Shown here piece by piece: positions 7,534 through 15,444 of a DNA stretch of 64,000 nucleotides. The position numbers were made by a program, and so were the translations under genes. A model generated the notes under the pieces. That model ran no database searches and was not told the origin of the DNA. It saw nothing but the letters and a program-made list of their open reading frames with translations. The DNA is from an uncultured Rickettsiales bacterium (lineage in GTDB: Bacteria; Pseudomonadota; Alphaproteobacteria; RF32; CAG-239): the NCBI GenBank assembly GCA_900551865.1, contig URXV01000006.1, positions 1 through 64,000 of the forward strand. The letters run 5' to 3'. The stretch's first letter is position 1. Every line of letters begins with the position of its first letter.

Positions 7534-9405
7534 TTATAATGAGCTTTTTAGCAATTCAATTTCAAGCCATTGGTTTTCTTTTTCATCCTTTTCCTTTTGC
7601 AGCTGCTGCAATTGCCCGCTCAAAGCGTAAAATTTTTTTTCATCCGCAGCATAAAGCCCGGGGTCGGACAATTCTTTTTCCAGGCCGGCTATTTTCTGCT
7701 CAAGGGCAGCTATTTCATCAGGTAAAATTTCATACAGCCGCTGATTTTTGTAACTGAGGCGGACAGTTTTCGCCTGAGAGCCGTTTTCAGGCACGATTGC
7801 CGAATCTGACTGTACAGGTTCAGAAACAGAGCGTCCGGATTTCGGAACCGCATACGGCTGGCGTTTTGTTTCTGCCGACGCTTTTCTGCCAGAACTGCCG
7901 TCCCGAGCAATATATTTGTAATAAAGCTCTTCATAACTGCCGATATGCTCAATAACGCTGCCATCTCCCCGCATATACAGCATTGATGTCGTAATTTTAT
8001 TTAAAAAGTCGCGGTCATGGCTTACCAGCAGGATTGTTCCTTCATATTCATCCAAAACCTCCTGCAGCAAGTCCAGCGTATCCATATCCAAATCATTGGT
8101 CGGTTCATCCAAAACAAGAAAATTCGACTCCCGAGCCAGCGACAATGCCAGCATCAGCCGGTTTTTCTCACCGCCGGACAGACAGGAAACCGGACTTTGC
8201 GCCTGATCCGGCGTAAACAGAAAATCTTTCAGATAAGCGATAACATGGCGATAATGCCCGCGGACATATATATGATCCCCCTCCCCGCACAACGTCCGCC
8301 AAAGCGTTTTGTCCGGATCAAGCATCTCCCGATTCTGGTCAAAATATGCCATTTCCAGATTTTTCCCCAACCGGACAAATCCGCTGTCAGGCGCCAAATG
8401 CTGTGTCAGAAGTTTTACCAGCGTGGTTTTTCCCGAACCATTGGGTCCGACAATGCCAATGCGGTTCCCTTTCAGCACGCGCAGGGAAAAATCTTTGACT
8501 ATTTCCCTTTCGCCAAACTTTTTACAGATATGTTTGGCCTCCATTACCAGTTTGGAACGGACGGCGGCTTCTTTTATTTCCAAATCAACCGACCCCATCC
8601 GCTTTACCTGTTCGCGGCGCTCCTGACGCAGCTGCTGCAACCGGCGCAAACGCCCCTGATTGCGACGGCGGCGAGCCGTTACTCCTTTGTGAAGCCACTC
8701 CGTTTCCTCTTCAATCTTTTTATTCAGGTGCTTTTCCTTAATAATTTCCTGATTGATTATCTCATCCTGCCACTCTTCAAAAAAAGCGAATCCGCGGCTG
8801 CCGGAATGGACAATTCCGCGATCCAGCCACAGCGTACGATTGGAAACATGGTTTAAAAAAGAACGGTCATGGCTGATGACGACGACGGCGCCGGAAAACT
8901 GTCTGACGATTTCTTCAAGCTTTTCTATCGTAGTTATATCCAGATGGTTCGTCGGTTCATCCAGAAGCAGGATATCCGGCTCTCCAATCAGTGCTCTGGC
9001 CAACGCCGCCTTTTTAAGTTCGCCGCCGGACGCCGTTTTCGGGCTTATTTCCCTTTTTATATCCAACTGCCCGGCCAATATATCGGTGCGGTATGCCTGG
9101 CTCTCCCTTGTTTCTGCTTCCAGCCCCGACAGAATGACGTCCTGAAGCGTTTCGTATTTTGAAAAATCAGCAGCCTGTTCCATATACGCAATTTTAATCC
9201 CCGGCTGGACAAACACCTCGCCGCCGTCCGGTTCCATAACGCCGGAAATAATTTTAAGCAGCGTCGATTTTCCGCTGCCGTTGCGACCGACAAGGCATAT
9301 CTTGTCCCCACGGCAGATATTCAGGCTGACAGACGTAAACAACGGCCGGACGCCAAATGTCAGGCTGATGTCTTTTAGGGTATATACGGGCGCTTCATTT
9401 ATCAT
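7534..9405 (-). CDS. uup: ABC-F ATPase Uup
   Basis: Soluble twin-ATPase of the ABC-F family. Uup members bind branched DNA and/or ribosomes and influence transposon excision and translation. The 623 residues hold two complete ABC domains: Walker A GRNGSGKST and GPNGSGKTT, signatures SGGELKKAALARAL and LSGGEKNRLMLAL, and Walker B LLLDEPTNHLD and LVLDEPTNDLD. A linker with RRRNQGRLRRLQQLR and a C-terminal coiled coil beginning LSYKNQRLYEILPDEIAALE are specific to the Uup subgroup. A low-complexity linker (about residues 500-545) separates ABC2 from the coiled coil. It is divergent from the Sel1 gene. Confidence 0.92.
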   Translation of the reverse strand: MINEAPVYTLKDISLTFGVRPLFTSVSLNICRGDKICLVGRNGSGKSTLLKIISGVMEPDGGEVFVQPGIKIAYMEQAADFSKYETLQDVILSGLEAETRESQAYRTDILAGQLDIKREISPKTASGGELKKAALARALIGEPDILLLDEPTNHLDITTIEKLEEIVRQFSGAVVVISHDRSFLNHVSNRTLWLDRGIVHSGSRGFAFFEEWQDEIINQEIIKEKHLNKKIEEETEWLHKGVTARRRRNQGRLRRLQQLRQERREQVKRMGSVDLEIKEAAVRSKLVMEAKHICKKFGEREIVKDFSLRVLKGNRIGIVGPNGSGKTTLVKLLTQHLAPDSGFVRLGKNLEMAYFDQNREMLDPDKTLWRTLCGEGDHIYVRGHYRHVIAYLKDFLFTPDQAQSPVSCLSGGEKNRLMLALSLARESNFLVLDEPTNDLDMDTLDLLQEVLDEYEGTILLVSHDRDFLNKITTSMLYMRGDGSVIEHIGSYEELYYKYIARDGSSGRKASAETKRQPYAVPKSGRSVSEPVQSDSAIVPENGSQAKTVRLSYKNQRLYEILPDEIAALEQKIAGLEKELSDPGLYAADEKKFYALSGQLQQLQKEKDEKENQWLEIELLKSSL

Positions 9406-9496
9406 TTTTTTATAGTTTTATCAGTTTATCCTGCTGATTAATTAGGATATCTTGCGGTTTAAAATTTACAATCTGTTTTTTATACTTTATTTTGGC

Positions 9497-9525
9497 TTGA
9501 AAGCAATATATTTTTGCGATATGCT
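9497..9525 (+). promoter_or_regulatory. Sigma-70 type promoter of the Sel1-repeat gene
   Basis: TTGAAA (9497-9502) and TATGCT (9520-9525) are separated by exactly 17 bases, about 32 bases before the predicted transcript start and 39 bases before the ATG at 9564. It lies in the AT-rich spacer shared with the divergent uup gene. Confidence 0.5.
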
Positions 9526-9563
9526 GTTTTTTGGTGATATTTTCAAAACAGGGGCGGAATCAT

Positions 9564-10703
9564 ATGAAAAATACCGGTTTTATTTTGTTCGGACTGGCAG
9601 TCTGCGCAGCGGCGGATGTCTGTGCCCAGAGCGCGCAGCTGGAATTGGGGGTGGAAGATATTGCCGGCGCAGCGGTTAAAGAAGAAAAACTGGATTTCGG
9701 ACAGAAAAAGCAAGCCCGTACCAAAACAGACAAAGTTACTTCGACAATCGGCGATACGCTTGATTTGTTCGGTGACGAAGATAAAGCCAAAGAGAAAAAA
9801 ACCGTCAGCCTTGAAGAAATGAAACAGAAAGCTGCCGCCGGGGATATTGAAGCACAGCTTGACCTAGGTTATATGTACCTGTACGGGGTCAACGGCGTTA
9901 AGGCTGACTATAAACAAGCCCTTTCCTATTATGAACAGGCGGCCGAAAAAAAGAACGCCGTCGCCCTTAACAATTTGGGCAGCCTGTATTTCAACGGCCT
10001 CGGAACCAAAGTCGATTATCCGACGGCCATAAAATATTTTGACGAAGCGGCAAAACTAGGCAGCAACGATGCCGCCGTCAATCTGGCCATTATTTATCTG
10101 GGCTCGGATCCGCAGACAAAAAGCAAAGCCGATTTTGAAAAAATATATAAACTTCTGGAACAGGCACAGACGACAAACAATACGGCAAAATTTCTGCTGG
10201 GTTATGCCTACTATAAAGGCTTTTTGGTCAGCCCCGACTATAAAAAGGCTTTTCTGCTGATTAAGGCAGCGGCAGATGCGCAGTATGACGAGGCTCAATA
10301 CGTGCTCTCGGATTTTTATATCAACGGCTGGGGAACCCCGAAAAATTATAACAGAGCTGTGCAGTACCTGCGTATGTCGGTTGCGCAGGGCAATCCGGAA
10401 GCCATTATGCGGCTGGCGGATATTCTGGCCGAAGGAAAGGTTTATACGCGCAATATAAAAAACGCCCATGTCCTGTATAATGTCGCTTCGGTTATGGGCA
10501 TGAGCGAAGCCGCAGAAAAGCGCGACGACATAGAAAAGAGCCTGAGGATAGAAGACCTGCTGGCCGTGCAGTCTGAGGCGGAAAACTACAAACCTGCCCC
10601 TTCCCAGCTTACCTCTTTTATACGCCAGACATTCGGCAACAGCCTGAAAGTCTACATTGATACAAATTTGGATTCTGATTTGGCAACGCAAACGGTTAAC
10701 TAA
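9564..10703 (+). CDS. Exported Sel1-repeat protein
   Basis: The protein has 379 residues and a signal peptide (MKNTGFILFGLAVCAAADVCAQ), so it should be periplasmic. From about residue 95 to 320 it carries six or so Sel1-like repeats, each with the pattern A-x-x-x-L-G-x-x-Y-x-x-G, for example AQLDLGYMYLYGVNG, ALNNLGSLYFNGLG and AQYVLSDFYINGWG. These alpha/alpha repeats serve as protein-binding scaffolds. The start at 9564 was chosen because GGGGCGGA lies 6 bases upstream and the signal peptide begins there. It is followed 21 bases later by the flippase-domain gene, a likely operon. The binding partner is not visible from sequence. Confidence 0.85.
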   Translation: MKNTGFILFGLAVCAAADVCAQSAQLELGVEDIAGAAVKEEKLDFGQKKQARTKTDKVTSTIGDTLDLFGDEDKAKEKKTVSLEEMKQKAAAGDIEAQLDLGYMYLYGVNGVKADYKQALSYYEQAAEKKNAVALNNLGSLYFNGLGTKVDYPTAIKYFDEAAKLGSNDAAVNLAIIYLGSDPQTKSKADFEKIYKLLEQAQTTNNTAKFLLGYAYYKGFLVSPDYKKAFLLIKAAADAQYDEAQYVLSDFYINGWGTPKNYNRAVQYLRMSVAQGNPEAIMRLADILAEGKVYTRNIKNAHVLYNVASVMGMSEAAEKRDDIEKSLRIEDLLAVQSEAENYKPAPSQLTSFIRQTFGNSLKVYIDTNLDSDLATQTVN

Positions 10704-10724
10704 GAATTACGGGAGAATAACAAG

Positions 10725-11696
10725 GTGAAAGCTTCATCGGCACTAAATAAAATCGTTTCCTGGCTTGGACTATTTTTCTTTGTTCTGGCTGCATATATGA
10801 TATACAGGCAGTTGTCGAAATATTCCATGGAAGAGCTTAAAAATGCGCTGCTGAGCATTCCGCTGGACAATCTTCTCTATGCCCTCTGTGCTTCGTTTAC
10901 CGGCTATGTCGCCTTATCTACATACGATTATCTGGCATTAAAATACATTCAAAGAAAACTGGCGGCATGGAAATGGATACTGACCGGATTTGTCGGCTTT
11001 TCCATCAGCAACAATGCCGGCCACGCCATCGTTTCCGGCGGCACGGTTCGCTACCGCTTTTATTCCAGATGGGGAATAAGCCCCGGAGATATTGTCAAGA
11101 TGGTAACGTTTTCCGGCTTTACTTATCTTGTGGCCTGTTTCTTTCTGATTATTATCGGTTATGTTTTGACGCCGGATCATGCTTTCGGCGGAAATGATTC
11201 CACCAAAATGTCGACTTTTATAACCATGATACTGTCGGTTATCGGCCTTGCGGTTTATTTGTGGGCCAGCATTTATTATAAAAAGGATTTGGTTATTAAA
11301 GGAGTGGATTTCCGGATGCCGAATTTTAGGCTGGCGCTTGAGCAGGTTTTTATCGGCAGTATTGATATCGTGATGGCATCGCTGGTGCTCTACTCCGTTT
11401 TAATCTGTTTTGTCGAGATTGACTTTGTTACGTTTATGGGAGCATTTATCATTGCTCAGGTTCTTGGCGTATACAGCCAGGTTCCCGGAGGGCTCGGCGT
11501 TTTTGAACTCGTTTTCTCCAATATTCTTCCCGGGCAGGATAACCAAGCGATTTTATTCGGCGCGTTGATTGCTTACCGCATTATTTATTACCTGCTGCCT
11601 TTGATTTTATCGGGTGTTGTGTTGCTGCTGTATGAGTCATTCAGAAAAGAAGACGATACTCCTGTCGATGCAGGGGGGGCTTCTGCTGCTGAGTAG
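10725..11696 (+). CDS. UPF0104 / MprF flippase-domain membrane protein
   Basis: Polytopic membrane protein of 323 residues resembling the N-terminal flippase domain of MprF (lysylphosphatidylglycerol synthase transmembrane region, YbhN/UPF0104). Motifs typical of the family are NNAGHAIVSGGTVRYRFYSRWGIS and QVPGGLGVFELV, and about eight hydrophobic segments can be traced. The soluble aminoacyl-lipid synthetase domain of full MprF is absent. The start is a GTG with GGGAG 9 bases upstream. Members lacking the synthetase may move other lipids, so no lysyl-lipid claim is made. It ends in a short acidic tail. Confidence 0.85.
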   Translation: MKASSALNKIVSWLGLFFFVLAAYMIYRQLSKYSMEELKNALLSIPLDNLLYALCASFTGYVALSTYDYLALKYIQRKLAAWKWILTGFVGFSISNNAGHAIVSGGTVRYRFYSRWGISPGDIVKMVTFSGFTYLVACFFLIIIGYVLTPDHAFGGNDSTKMSTFITMILSVIGLAVYLWASIYYKKDLVIKGVDFRMPNFRLALEQVFIGSIDIVMASLVLYSVLICFVEIDFVTFMGAFIIAQVLGVYSQVPGGLGVFELVFSNILPGQDNQAILFGALIAYRIIYYLLPLILSGVVLLLYESFRKEDDTPVDAGGASAAE

Positions 11697-11718
11697 CGTT
11701 AGCGAATCGCCTTTTTCC

Positions 11719-11747
11719 TTTACTTTACGTCGTTTTTCTGCTATTAT
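11719..11747 (+). promoter_or_regulatory. Putative promoter of the HExxH protein gene
   Basis: TTTACT (11719-11724) and TATTAT (11742-11747) are 17 bases apart, with the ATG at 11790. The -10 box is good and the -35 fair. Confidence 0.42.
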
Positions 11748-11789
11748 GGGAACAGACAGCGGGAATTATTGTTATATCGGAGCTTTACA

Positions 11790-13340
11790 ATGGCGACACT
11801 TGATGAGATAAAAGAAAAAGCAAAAACAGCTGCCTTGGCTATTGCACTGGGAAGTGCTCCCGCAATGCAGGCTCAAGAAGCCCATCCGAATATGCCGGAA
11901 AAAGAGACTGTACGCTTAGAAATGAAGCAAGACGCCAAAAGAGCCGATTTTATCTGTGAAAATCCAGAGACATATCTCAAGGTTAAGGATGGCCAAGGCA
12001 CCCGATTAGCACAACAATTACAGATGCCGGTTGCCGATGATAATAAAAAAATTGCAGAAACGGAAACGGCCATCGGCCCTTTCCCGGGATTTGTCATTGA
12101 AGAGGAACTGGATACGGATTATAAAAAATACAAATCGAATTTGAAAACCCCGAAAAATACAATGGAACGGGAATTTAGAGAAGTAAAGTCCAAAGCAGAT
12201 TTTAACAAATATCGCGATATGGCATATTTTGATTCCAGTGACAAAAAAATATATATGCCTAAGTGGGATTTATCTGAAGAAATGAAAAACCTTATCAATG
12301 AAAAAATGCCCCACACATGGGACGCCAAGCTGATTAACGGCGACCAAGCGGCAGAAATTGCGGCGGAACGGCACGAAAACACTCACTTTCTCCACGATGC
12401 AAGAGGTCAGACCGACAGCGAAAAACGCCTAAACAACACGCCGGACATGTTTGTCGAAAAAGATTATGTAACAGAAAAAACAGCTTATGCCGTGCAATGT
12501 CTTACTTTGGCGAATATCTGGAAAAACTGTAAAGATTCAGGAATGGAAATGATAGAAATAAACGGCGAAAAAAAGCCTGTCGGCGAGATTTTAAGCCAAG
12601 TTCCGGGATTGAGGGATACTGTTGAAAAAAACGGCTTTGACCCGGTTTCTTCCGAATCTTGCAGCAGAGTAATCCAGCTGGCATCTGCTCATTGGGACAA
12701 GCATTATCTTCCCGGTTACAGCGAGGGGCAATTTTCCGACGCGGCGGAACACGGTTCTTCCGCCAATATGATGAATCAAATCAAGGCGGCGCGGGAACAG
12801 CCGAAAATACTTAAGGATATGATGAAAAATCTGGATATCGGTTATGGCATGAAAATTGACATTCCTGATGACTGTATCGCTTTGATGATGCCTAAAAAAG
12901 AAATCACTCAAGAAATAACCTCTTCCGTCTCTCCCTTTTCCGCCAGTACCGAAGGGCTGTTGGCTATTGACCGCTATCTTGAAGAGCGCGGACTTAAAAC
13001 GGATAAGGACAAGGACGAGTATCTGAAAACACAGTTTAAAAATATCGTCAACCGCAGCGAAGATGCAGATTGGGCATTAAAGGACCTGATGCTGGGCTGT
13101 TGCAACAAAGACAATAATATGATTTATTATACGGACAATCTTATGGTCAGGAATCAGAACGGCATCCAAACCGTATCCGACGATTTAGGCAAAACCGTTC
13201 ATGCAATGAGCCGTATGGATGAACGCCCCGACCTTGCCTCTTCCGGGTCAAAAGGCAACGAACAGATTCAAACGGGTGAAAAAGAAACGAAAGTTTTAAC
13301 ACCGGCGGAAATATCCCAGGCTTTTTATAAAGGAAGATAA
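11790..13340 (+). CDS. Unknown protein with HExxH metalloprotease-like motif
   Basis: I do not recognise this 516-residue family. The N-terminus has charged residues, then a short hydrophobic run ending APAMQAQEA that could be a weak signal peptide. The notable feature is HENTHFLHD at residues 195-203, a HExxH zinc-binding motif with a further histidine and aspartate. About 30 residues later VTEKTAYAVQCL could supply a gluzincin-type third-ligand glutamate. The rest is hydrophilic, helix-rich and lacks membrane segments. GGAG 8 bases before the ATG at 11790 and a promoter support this start. It may be an exported peptidase or effector, but activity is inferred from the motif alone. Confidence 0.7.
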   Translation: MATLDEIKEKAKTAALAIALGSAPAMQAQEAHPNMPEKETVRLEMKQDAKRADFICENPETYLKVKDGQGTRLAQQLQMPVADDNKKIAETETAIGPFPGFVIEEELDTDYKKYKSNLKTPKNTMEREFREVKSKADFNKYRDMAYFDSSDKKIYMPKWDLSEEMKNLINEKMPHTWDAKLINGDQAAEIAAERHENTHFLHDARGQTDSEKRLNNTPDMFVEKDYVTEKTAYAVQCLTLANIWKNCKDSGMEMIEINGEKKPVGEILSQVPGLRDTVEKNGFDPVSSESCSRVIQLASAHWDKHYLPGYSEGQFSDAAEHGSSANMMNQIKAAREQPKILKDMMKNLDIGYGMKIDIPDDCIALMMPKKEITQEITSSVSPFSASTEGLLAIDRYLEERGLKTDKDKDEYLKTQFKNIVNRSEDADWALKDLMLGCCNKDNNMIYYTDNLMVRNQNGIQTVSDDLGKTVHAMSRMDERPDLASSGSKGNEQIQTGEKETKVLTPAEISQAFYKGR

Positions 13341-13498
13341 TCATATCAGCCTTGCAGCCAAAGCGGATGCGATTATCTCCTATTATACCGTTGCTTCACA
13401 TTTGGCTTGAGATGTCTGGAGGACGGAAGTGAGGTTCGAGATTTATATTCATTATGTTTTATTCTGACTTTCAGTCCGTTCAGGCACTGGGCAGTAGG

Positions 13499-13930
13499 CT
13501 ATTTCAATTCAGAAGTGCAGTGCGGGCAGCGGCAGGCTTTGGCCGGAATTTCCGAACAACAGTAGGGGCAGGTTTTCGTTGCCGGTTCTGTCGGAGCCGC
13601 TGCGGCTTCTTCTTTAACCATTCTTTCCTGAAGCTTATTAATAGCCTTAATCAAAACAAATACGGCAAAAGCTACAATCAGAAAACTAATCAGCGCATTG
13701 ATAAACAATCCGTAGTTTACGGTTACCGGATTATCACCGTGGGTCAGATAAAGTTTCAAATCGGAAAAATCAACTTTTCCCAATAGCAGGCCAATTGGCG
13801 GCATCATAATGTCTTTTACCAGAGAATCGACTATCTTGCCAAATGCGGCACCAATAATAATACCGACAGCCATATCAATAACATTGCCGCGCATGGCAAA
13901 TTTTTTAAATTCGTCAATAAAACTTTTCAT
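13499..13930 (-). CDS. mscL: Large-conductance mechanosensitive channel MscL with C-terminal zinc ribbon
   Basis: Homopentameric inner-membrane channel that opens under osmotic downshock. The 143 residues start MKSFIDEFKKFAMRGNVIDMAVGIIIGAAFGKIVDSLV, with the glycine-rich pore helix, and a second membrane helix follows (NALISFLIVAFAVFVLI). The usual cytoplasmic helix (KAINKLQER) is extended by an Ala/Thr-rich linker and a zinc-ribbon-like tail: CPYC (121-124) and CPHC (135-138). Such tails occur in some MscL subfamilies. A TATAAT -10 box lies upstream. The gene is monocistronic and divergent from the HAD gene. Confidence 0.95.
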   Translation of the reverse strand: MKSFIDEFKKFAMRGNVIDMAVGIIIGAAFGKIVDSLVKDIMMPPIGLLLGKVDFSDLKLYLTHGDNPVTVNYGLFINALISFLIVAFAVFVLIKAINKLQERMVKEEAAAAPTEPATKTCPYCCSEIPAKACRCPHCTSELK

Positions 13931-13965
13931 GTTTTTTTCCTATCGTAAATTTTCTTTTCGGGTTG

Positions 13966-13993
13966 ATTATAATACAAAAATTTTATTTTTCCA
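13966..13993 (-). promoter_or_regulatory. Putative promoter of mscL
   Basis: On the minus strand, TATAAT occupies 13971-13966 and TGGAAA 13993-13988 with a 16-base spacer. The -10 box is perfect and the -35 weak. It lies 36 bases before the mscL ATG and is back to back with the promoter at 14004. Confidence 0.45.
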
Positions 13994-14003
13994 TTATTTT
14001 ATA

Positions 14004-14032
14004 TTGACTTAACAGGCTAATGATGATACATT
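14004..14032 (+). promoter_or_regulatory. Promoter of the HAD phosphatase gene
   Basis: TTGACT (14004-14009) and TACATT (14027-14032) with a 17-base spacer, predicting a transcript start near 14040 and a short leader before the ATG at 14074. Confidence 0.5.
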
Positions 14033-14073
14033 TTAGACAAATATAATTTTTATGTCATCTAATTTTATTTTTT

Positions 14074-14967
14074 ATGGAAAATTTTTTAACAATTGTCAAA
14101 GAGATGAAAGTCGTCATCTTTGATATGTACGGGGTAATCAACTTTGGCGCCGGCCTTAGCCCGACCGTTTTGCAAACTTTGAAAACACTGAGAGAAGACG
14201 GAAAGACAGTTATCATATTGTCAAACGCTTCTTTCGGTTCTGCCGATGCTGTCAGCAAATATGCCAAGAAAGGCATGTTCAAAGGCGTACATTATGATGA
14301 TGTCGTTACTTCCGGCCAGTTCGGATACGAAGCCATTCAGTGCGGCGATGTTCCTGTTCCGGGAACAACAATGTATGTTTTTGGGACAGCAAATTTTAAA
14401 CGCCCAGAAGACAAGTTGCCGGATTTATTTAAAGATTCGGTTTATTCGGTTACAGAAGATATAGAAAAAGCCGATTTTGCCTATTGCGGCGTACCGCAGA
14501 TTCACGGCGAGGACAGAATGGATGTTAATGACTTTCTTCCGGAACTGGAAAAAATCCGCAAACGTAATCTGGACATGGTCTGCGCCAATCCGGACTTGCG
14601 CGCTAACGAAGACGGCAGGTTTGTTGTCCGGCAAGGGCTTATTTGCCAGGCTTTTCGGCAGATGGGGGGCAAAACCGTCATTTACGGCAAGCCGGATCCA
14701 AAGATTTTTGACCGGGCATTAAGAGGATTTGAGAATGTTCCGAAAGAACAAATTCTGATGGTCGGCGACACTCTGCAAACAGACATTCTCGGCGCCAACC
14801 GGGCGGGTATAAAATCCTGCCTTGTTGTTGAAGGCGGCGTAACGGAATATGCTATTCAGCAGCAGGGGAAAGACGTCAATGACAAAACTGTAATGTCGCT
14901 GATTGAAGCCCAGCAGATTTATCCCGACTTTGTTTGCCAAAGGGTTACCGAAGGCGAACTCTTCTAA
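14074..14967 (+). CDS. HAD-superfamily class IIA hydrolase (TIGR01459-like)
   Basis: The 297-residue protein has all four HAD motifs: nucleophile D17 in FDMYGV, SNAS (motif II), KPDPKIF (motif III lysine) and VGDTLQTDILGAN (motif IV). The cap inserted between motifs II and III makes it class IIA. Motif I reads DMYG instead of the canonical DxDG, as in the alphaproteobacterial TIGR01459 group, where the second Asp is aromatic. The substrate is unknown; relatives act on small phosphates such as sugar or nucleotide derivatives. The start is uncertain: 14074 has no clear SD, and an internal ATG at 14104 is directly preceded by AAAGAG. A strong bidirectional terminator follows. Confidence 0.82.
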   Translation: MENFLTIVKEMKVVIFDMYGVINFGAGLSPTVLQTLKTLREDGKTVIILSNASFGSADAVSKYAKKGMFKGVHYDDVVTSGQFGYEAIQCGDVPVPGTTMYVFGTANFKRPEDKLPDLFKDSVYSVTEDIEKADFAYCGVPQIHGEDRMDVNDFLPELEKIRKRNLDMVCANPDLRANEDGRFVVRQGLICQAFRQMGGKTVIYGKPDPKIFDRALRGFENVPKEQILMVGDTLQTDILGANRAGIKSCLVVEGGVTEYAIQQQGKDVNDKTVMSLIEAQQIYPDFVCQRVTEGELF

Positions 14968-14974
14968 AATCTAA

Positions 14975-15010
14975 AAAATCCCTTTAAGCGCTTCGGCTTA
15001 AAGGGATTTT
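14975..15010. terminator. Bidirectional intrinsic terminator (HAD gene / rbfA operon)
   Basis: A perfect 15-bp stem, AAAATCCCTTTAAGC (14975-14989) against GCTTAAAGGGATTTT (14996-15010), closes a GCTTCG loop. T-rich tracts follow on both strands. It serves the plus-strand HAD gene and the minus-strand rimP-rbfA operon. Confidence 0.88.
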
Positions 15011-15041
15011 CTTTGCGGGATAAACTTGTGTTTTTGACTGA

Positions 15042-15431
15042 TTATTCTTTTTTCAAATCCTGCTCAACTTTTGGATCGCGCAACAGTTTTTCAATCCTGT
15101 CGACTTCGGCAAAAGAAGTATCCATCCGAAAGTTCAAATCCGGCGTATAGCGGAGTTTTAATTTGGAAGCTATCAGTTTTTTCATTCCCCAGACTTCGGC
15201 ATTCAAATCGTCTTCAATCTGCCCCAGATTTTTCCCGTTCAAAGTCATAAAATAGACAGTGCAGTATTTTAAATCCGGCGAAATATCAACGTCCGTTATC
15301 GTTACCAGATTGTCTAAGATTAAAGGGTTGCGGACTTCTCCTTTCTCCAGAGCGCCGGCAATAATTTTCCTTATCTCCTGAGCAATACGGAGCTGACGCT
15401 GCGACGGCTCTTTGCTGTTTCTGCTTATCAT
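15042..15431 (-). CDS. rbfA: Ribosome-binding factor A
   Basis: Small KH-fold protein that matures the 30S subunit and the 16S 5' end. The start at 15431 (MISRNSKEPSQRQ) has AGGGG 8 bases upstream; the longer in-frame TTG at 15461 would overlap infB. Family features are SQRQLRIAQEIRKIIA, the strand ITDVDISPDLKYCTVYFMTL and LKLRYTPDLNFRMDTSFAEVDRIEKLL. At 129 residues it is normal. It is the last gene of the rimP-nusA-ylxR-infB-rbfA operon, 13 bases after infB, and ends at the bidirectional terminator. Confidence 0.94.
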   Translation of the reverse strand: MISRNSKEPSQRQLRIAQEIRKIIAGALEKGEVRNPLILDNLVTITDVDISPDLKYCTVYFMTLNGKNLGQIEDDLNAEVWGMKKLIASKLKLRYTPDLNFRMDTSFAEVDRIEKLLRDPKVEQDLKKE

Positions 15432-15444
15432 AGGCTTTTCCCCT

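Noticed and set aside
8017..8856. 279-residue plus-strand frame antisense to uup
   Set aside because: No motif or SD, and it lies entirely within uup, which has complete ABC-F signatures.
13341..13498. Possible tRNA around GGTTCGAGATT
   Set aside because: The T-loop-like motif has no matching acceptor, D-arm or anticodon arm upstream.
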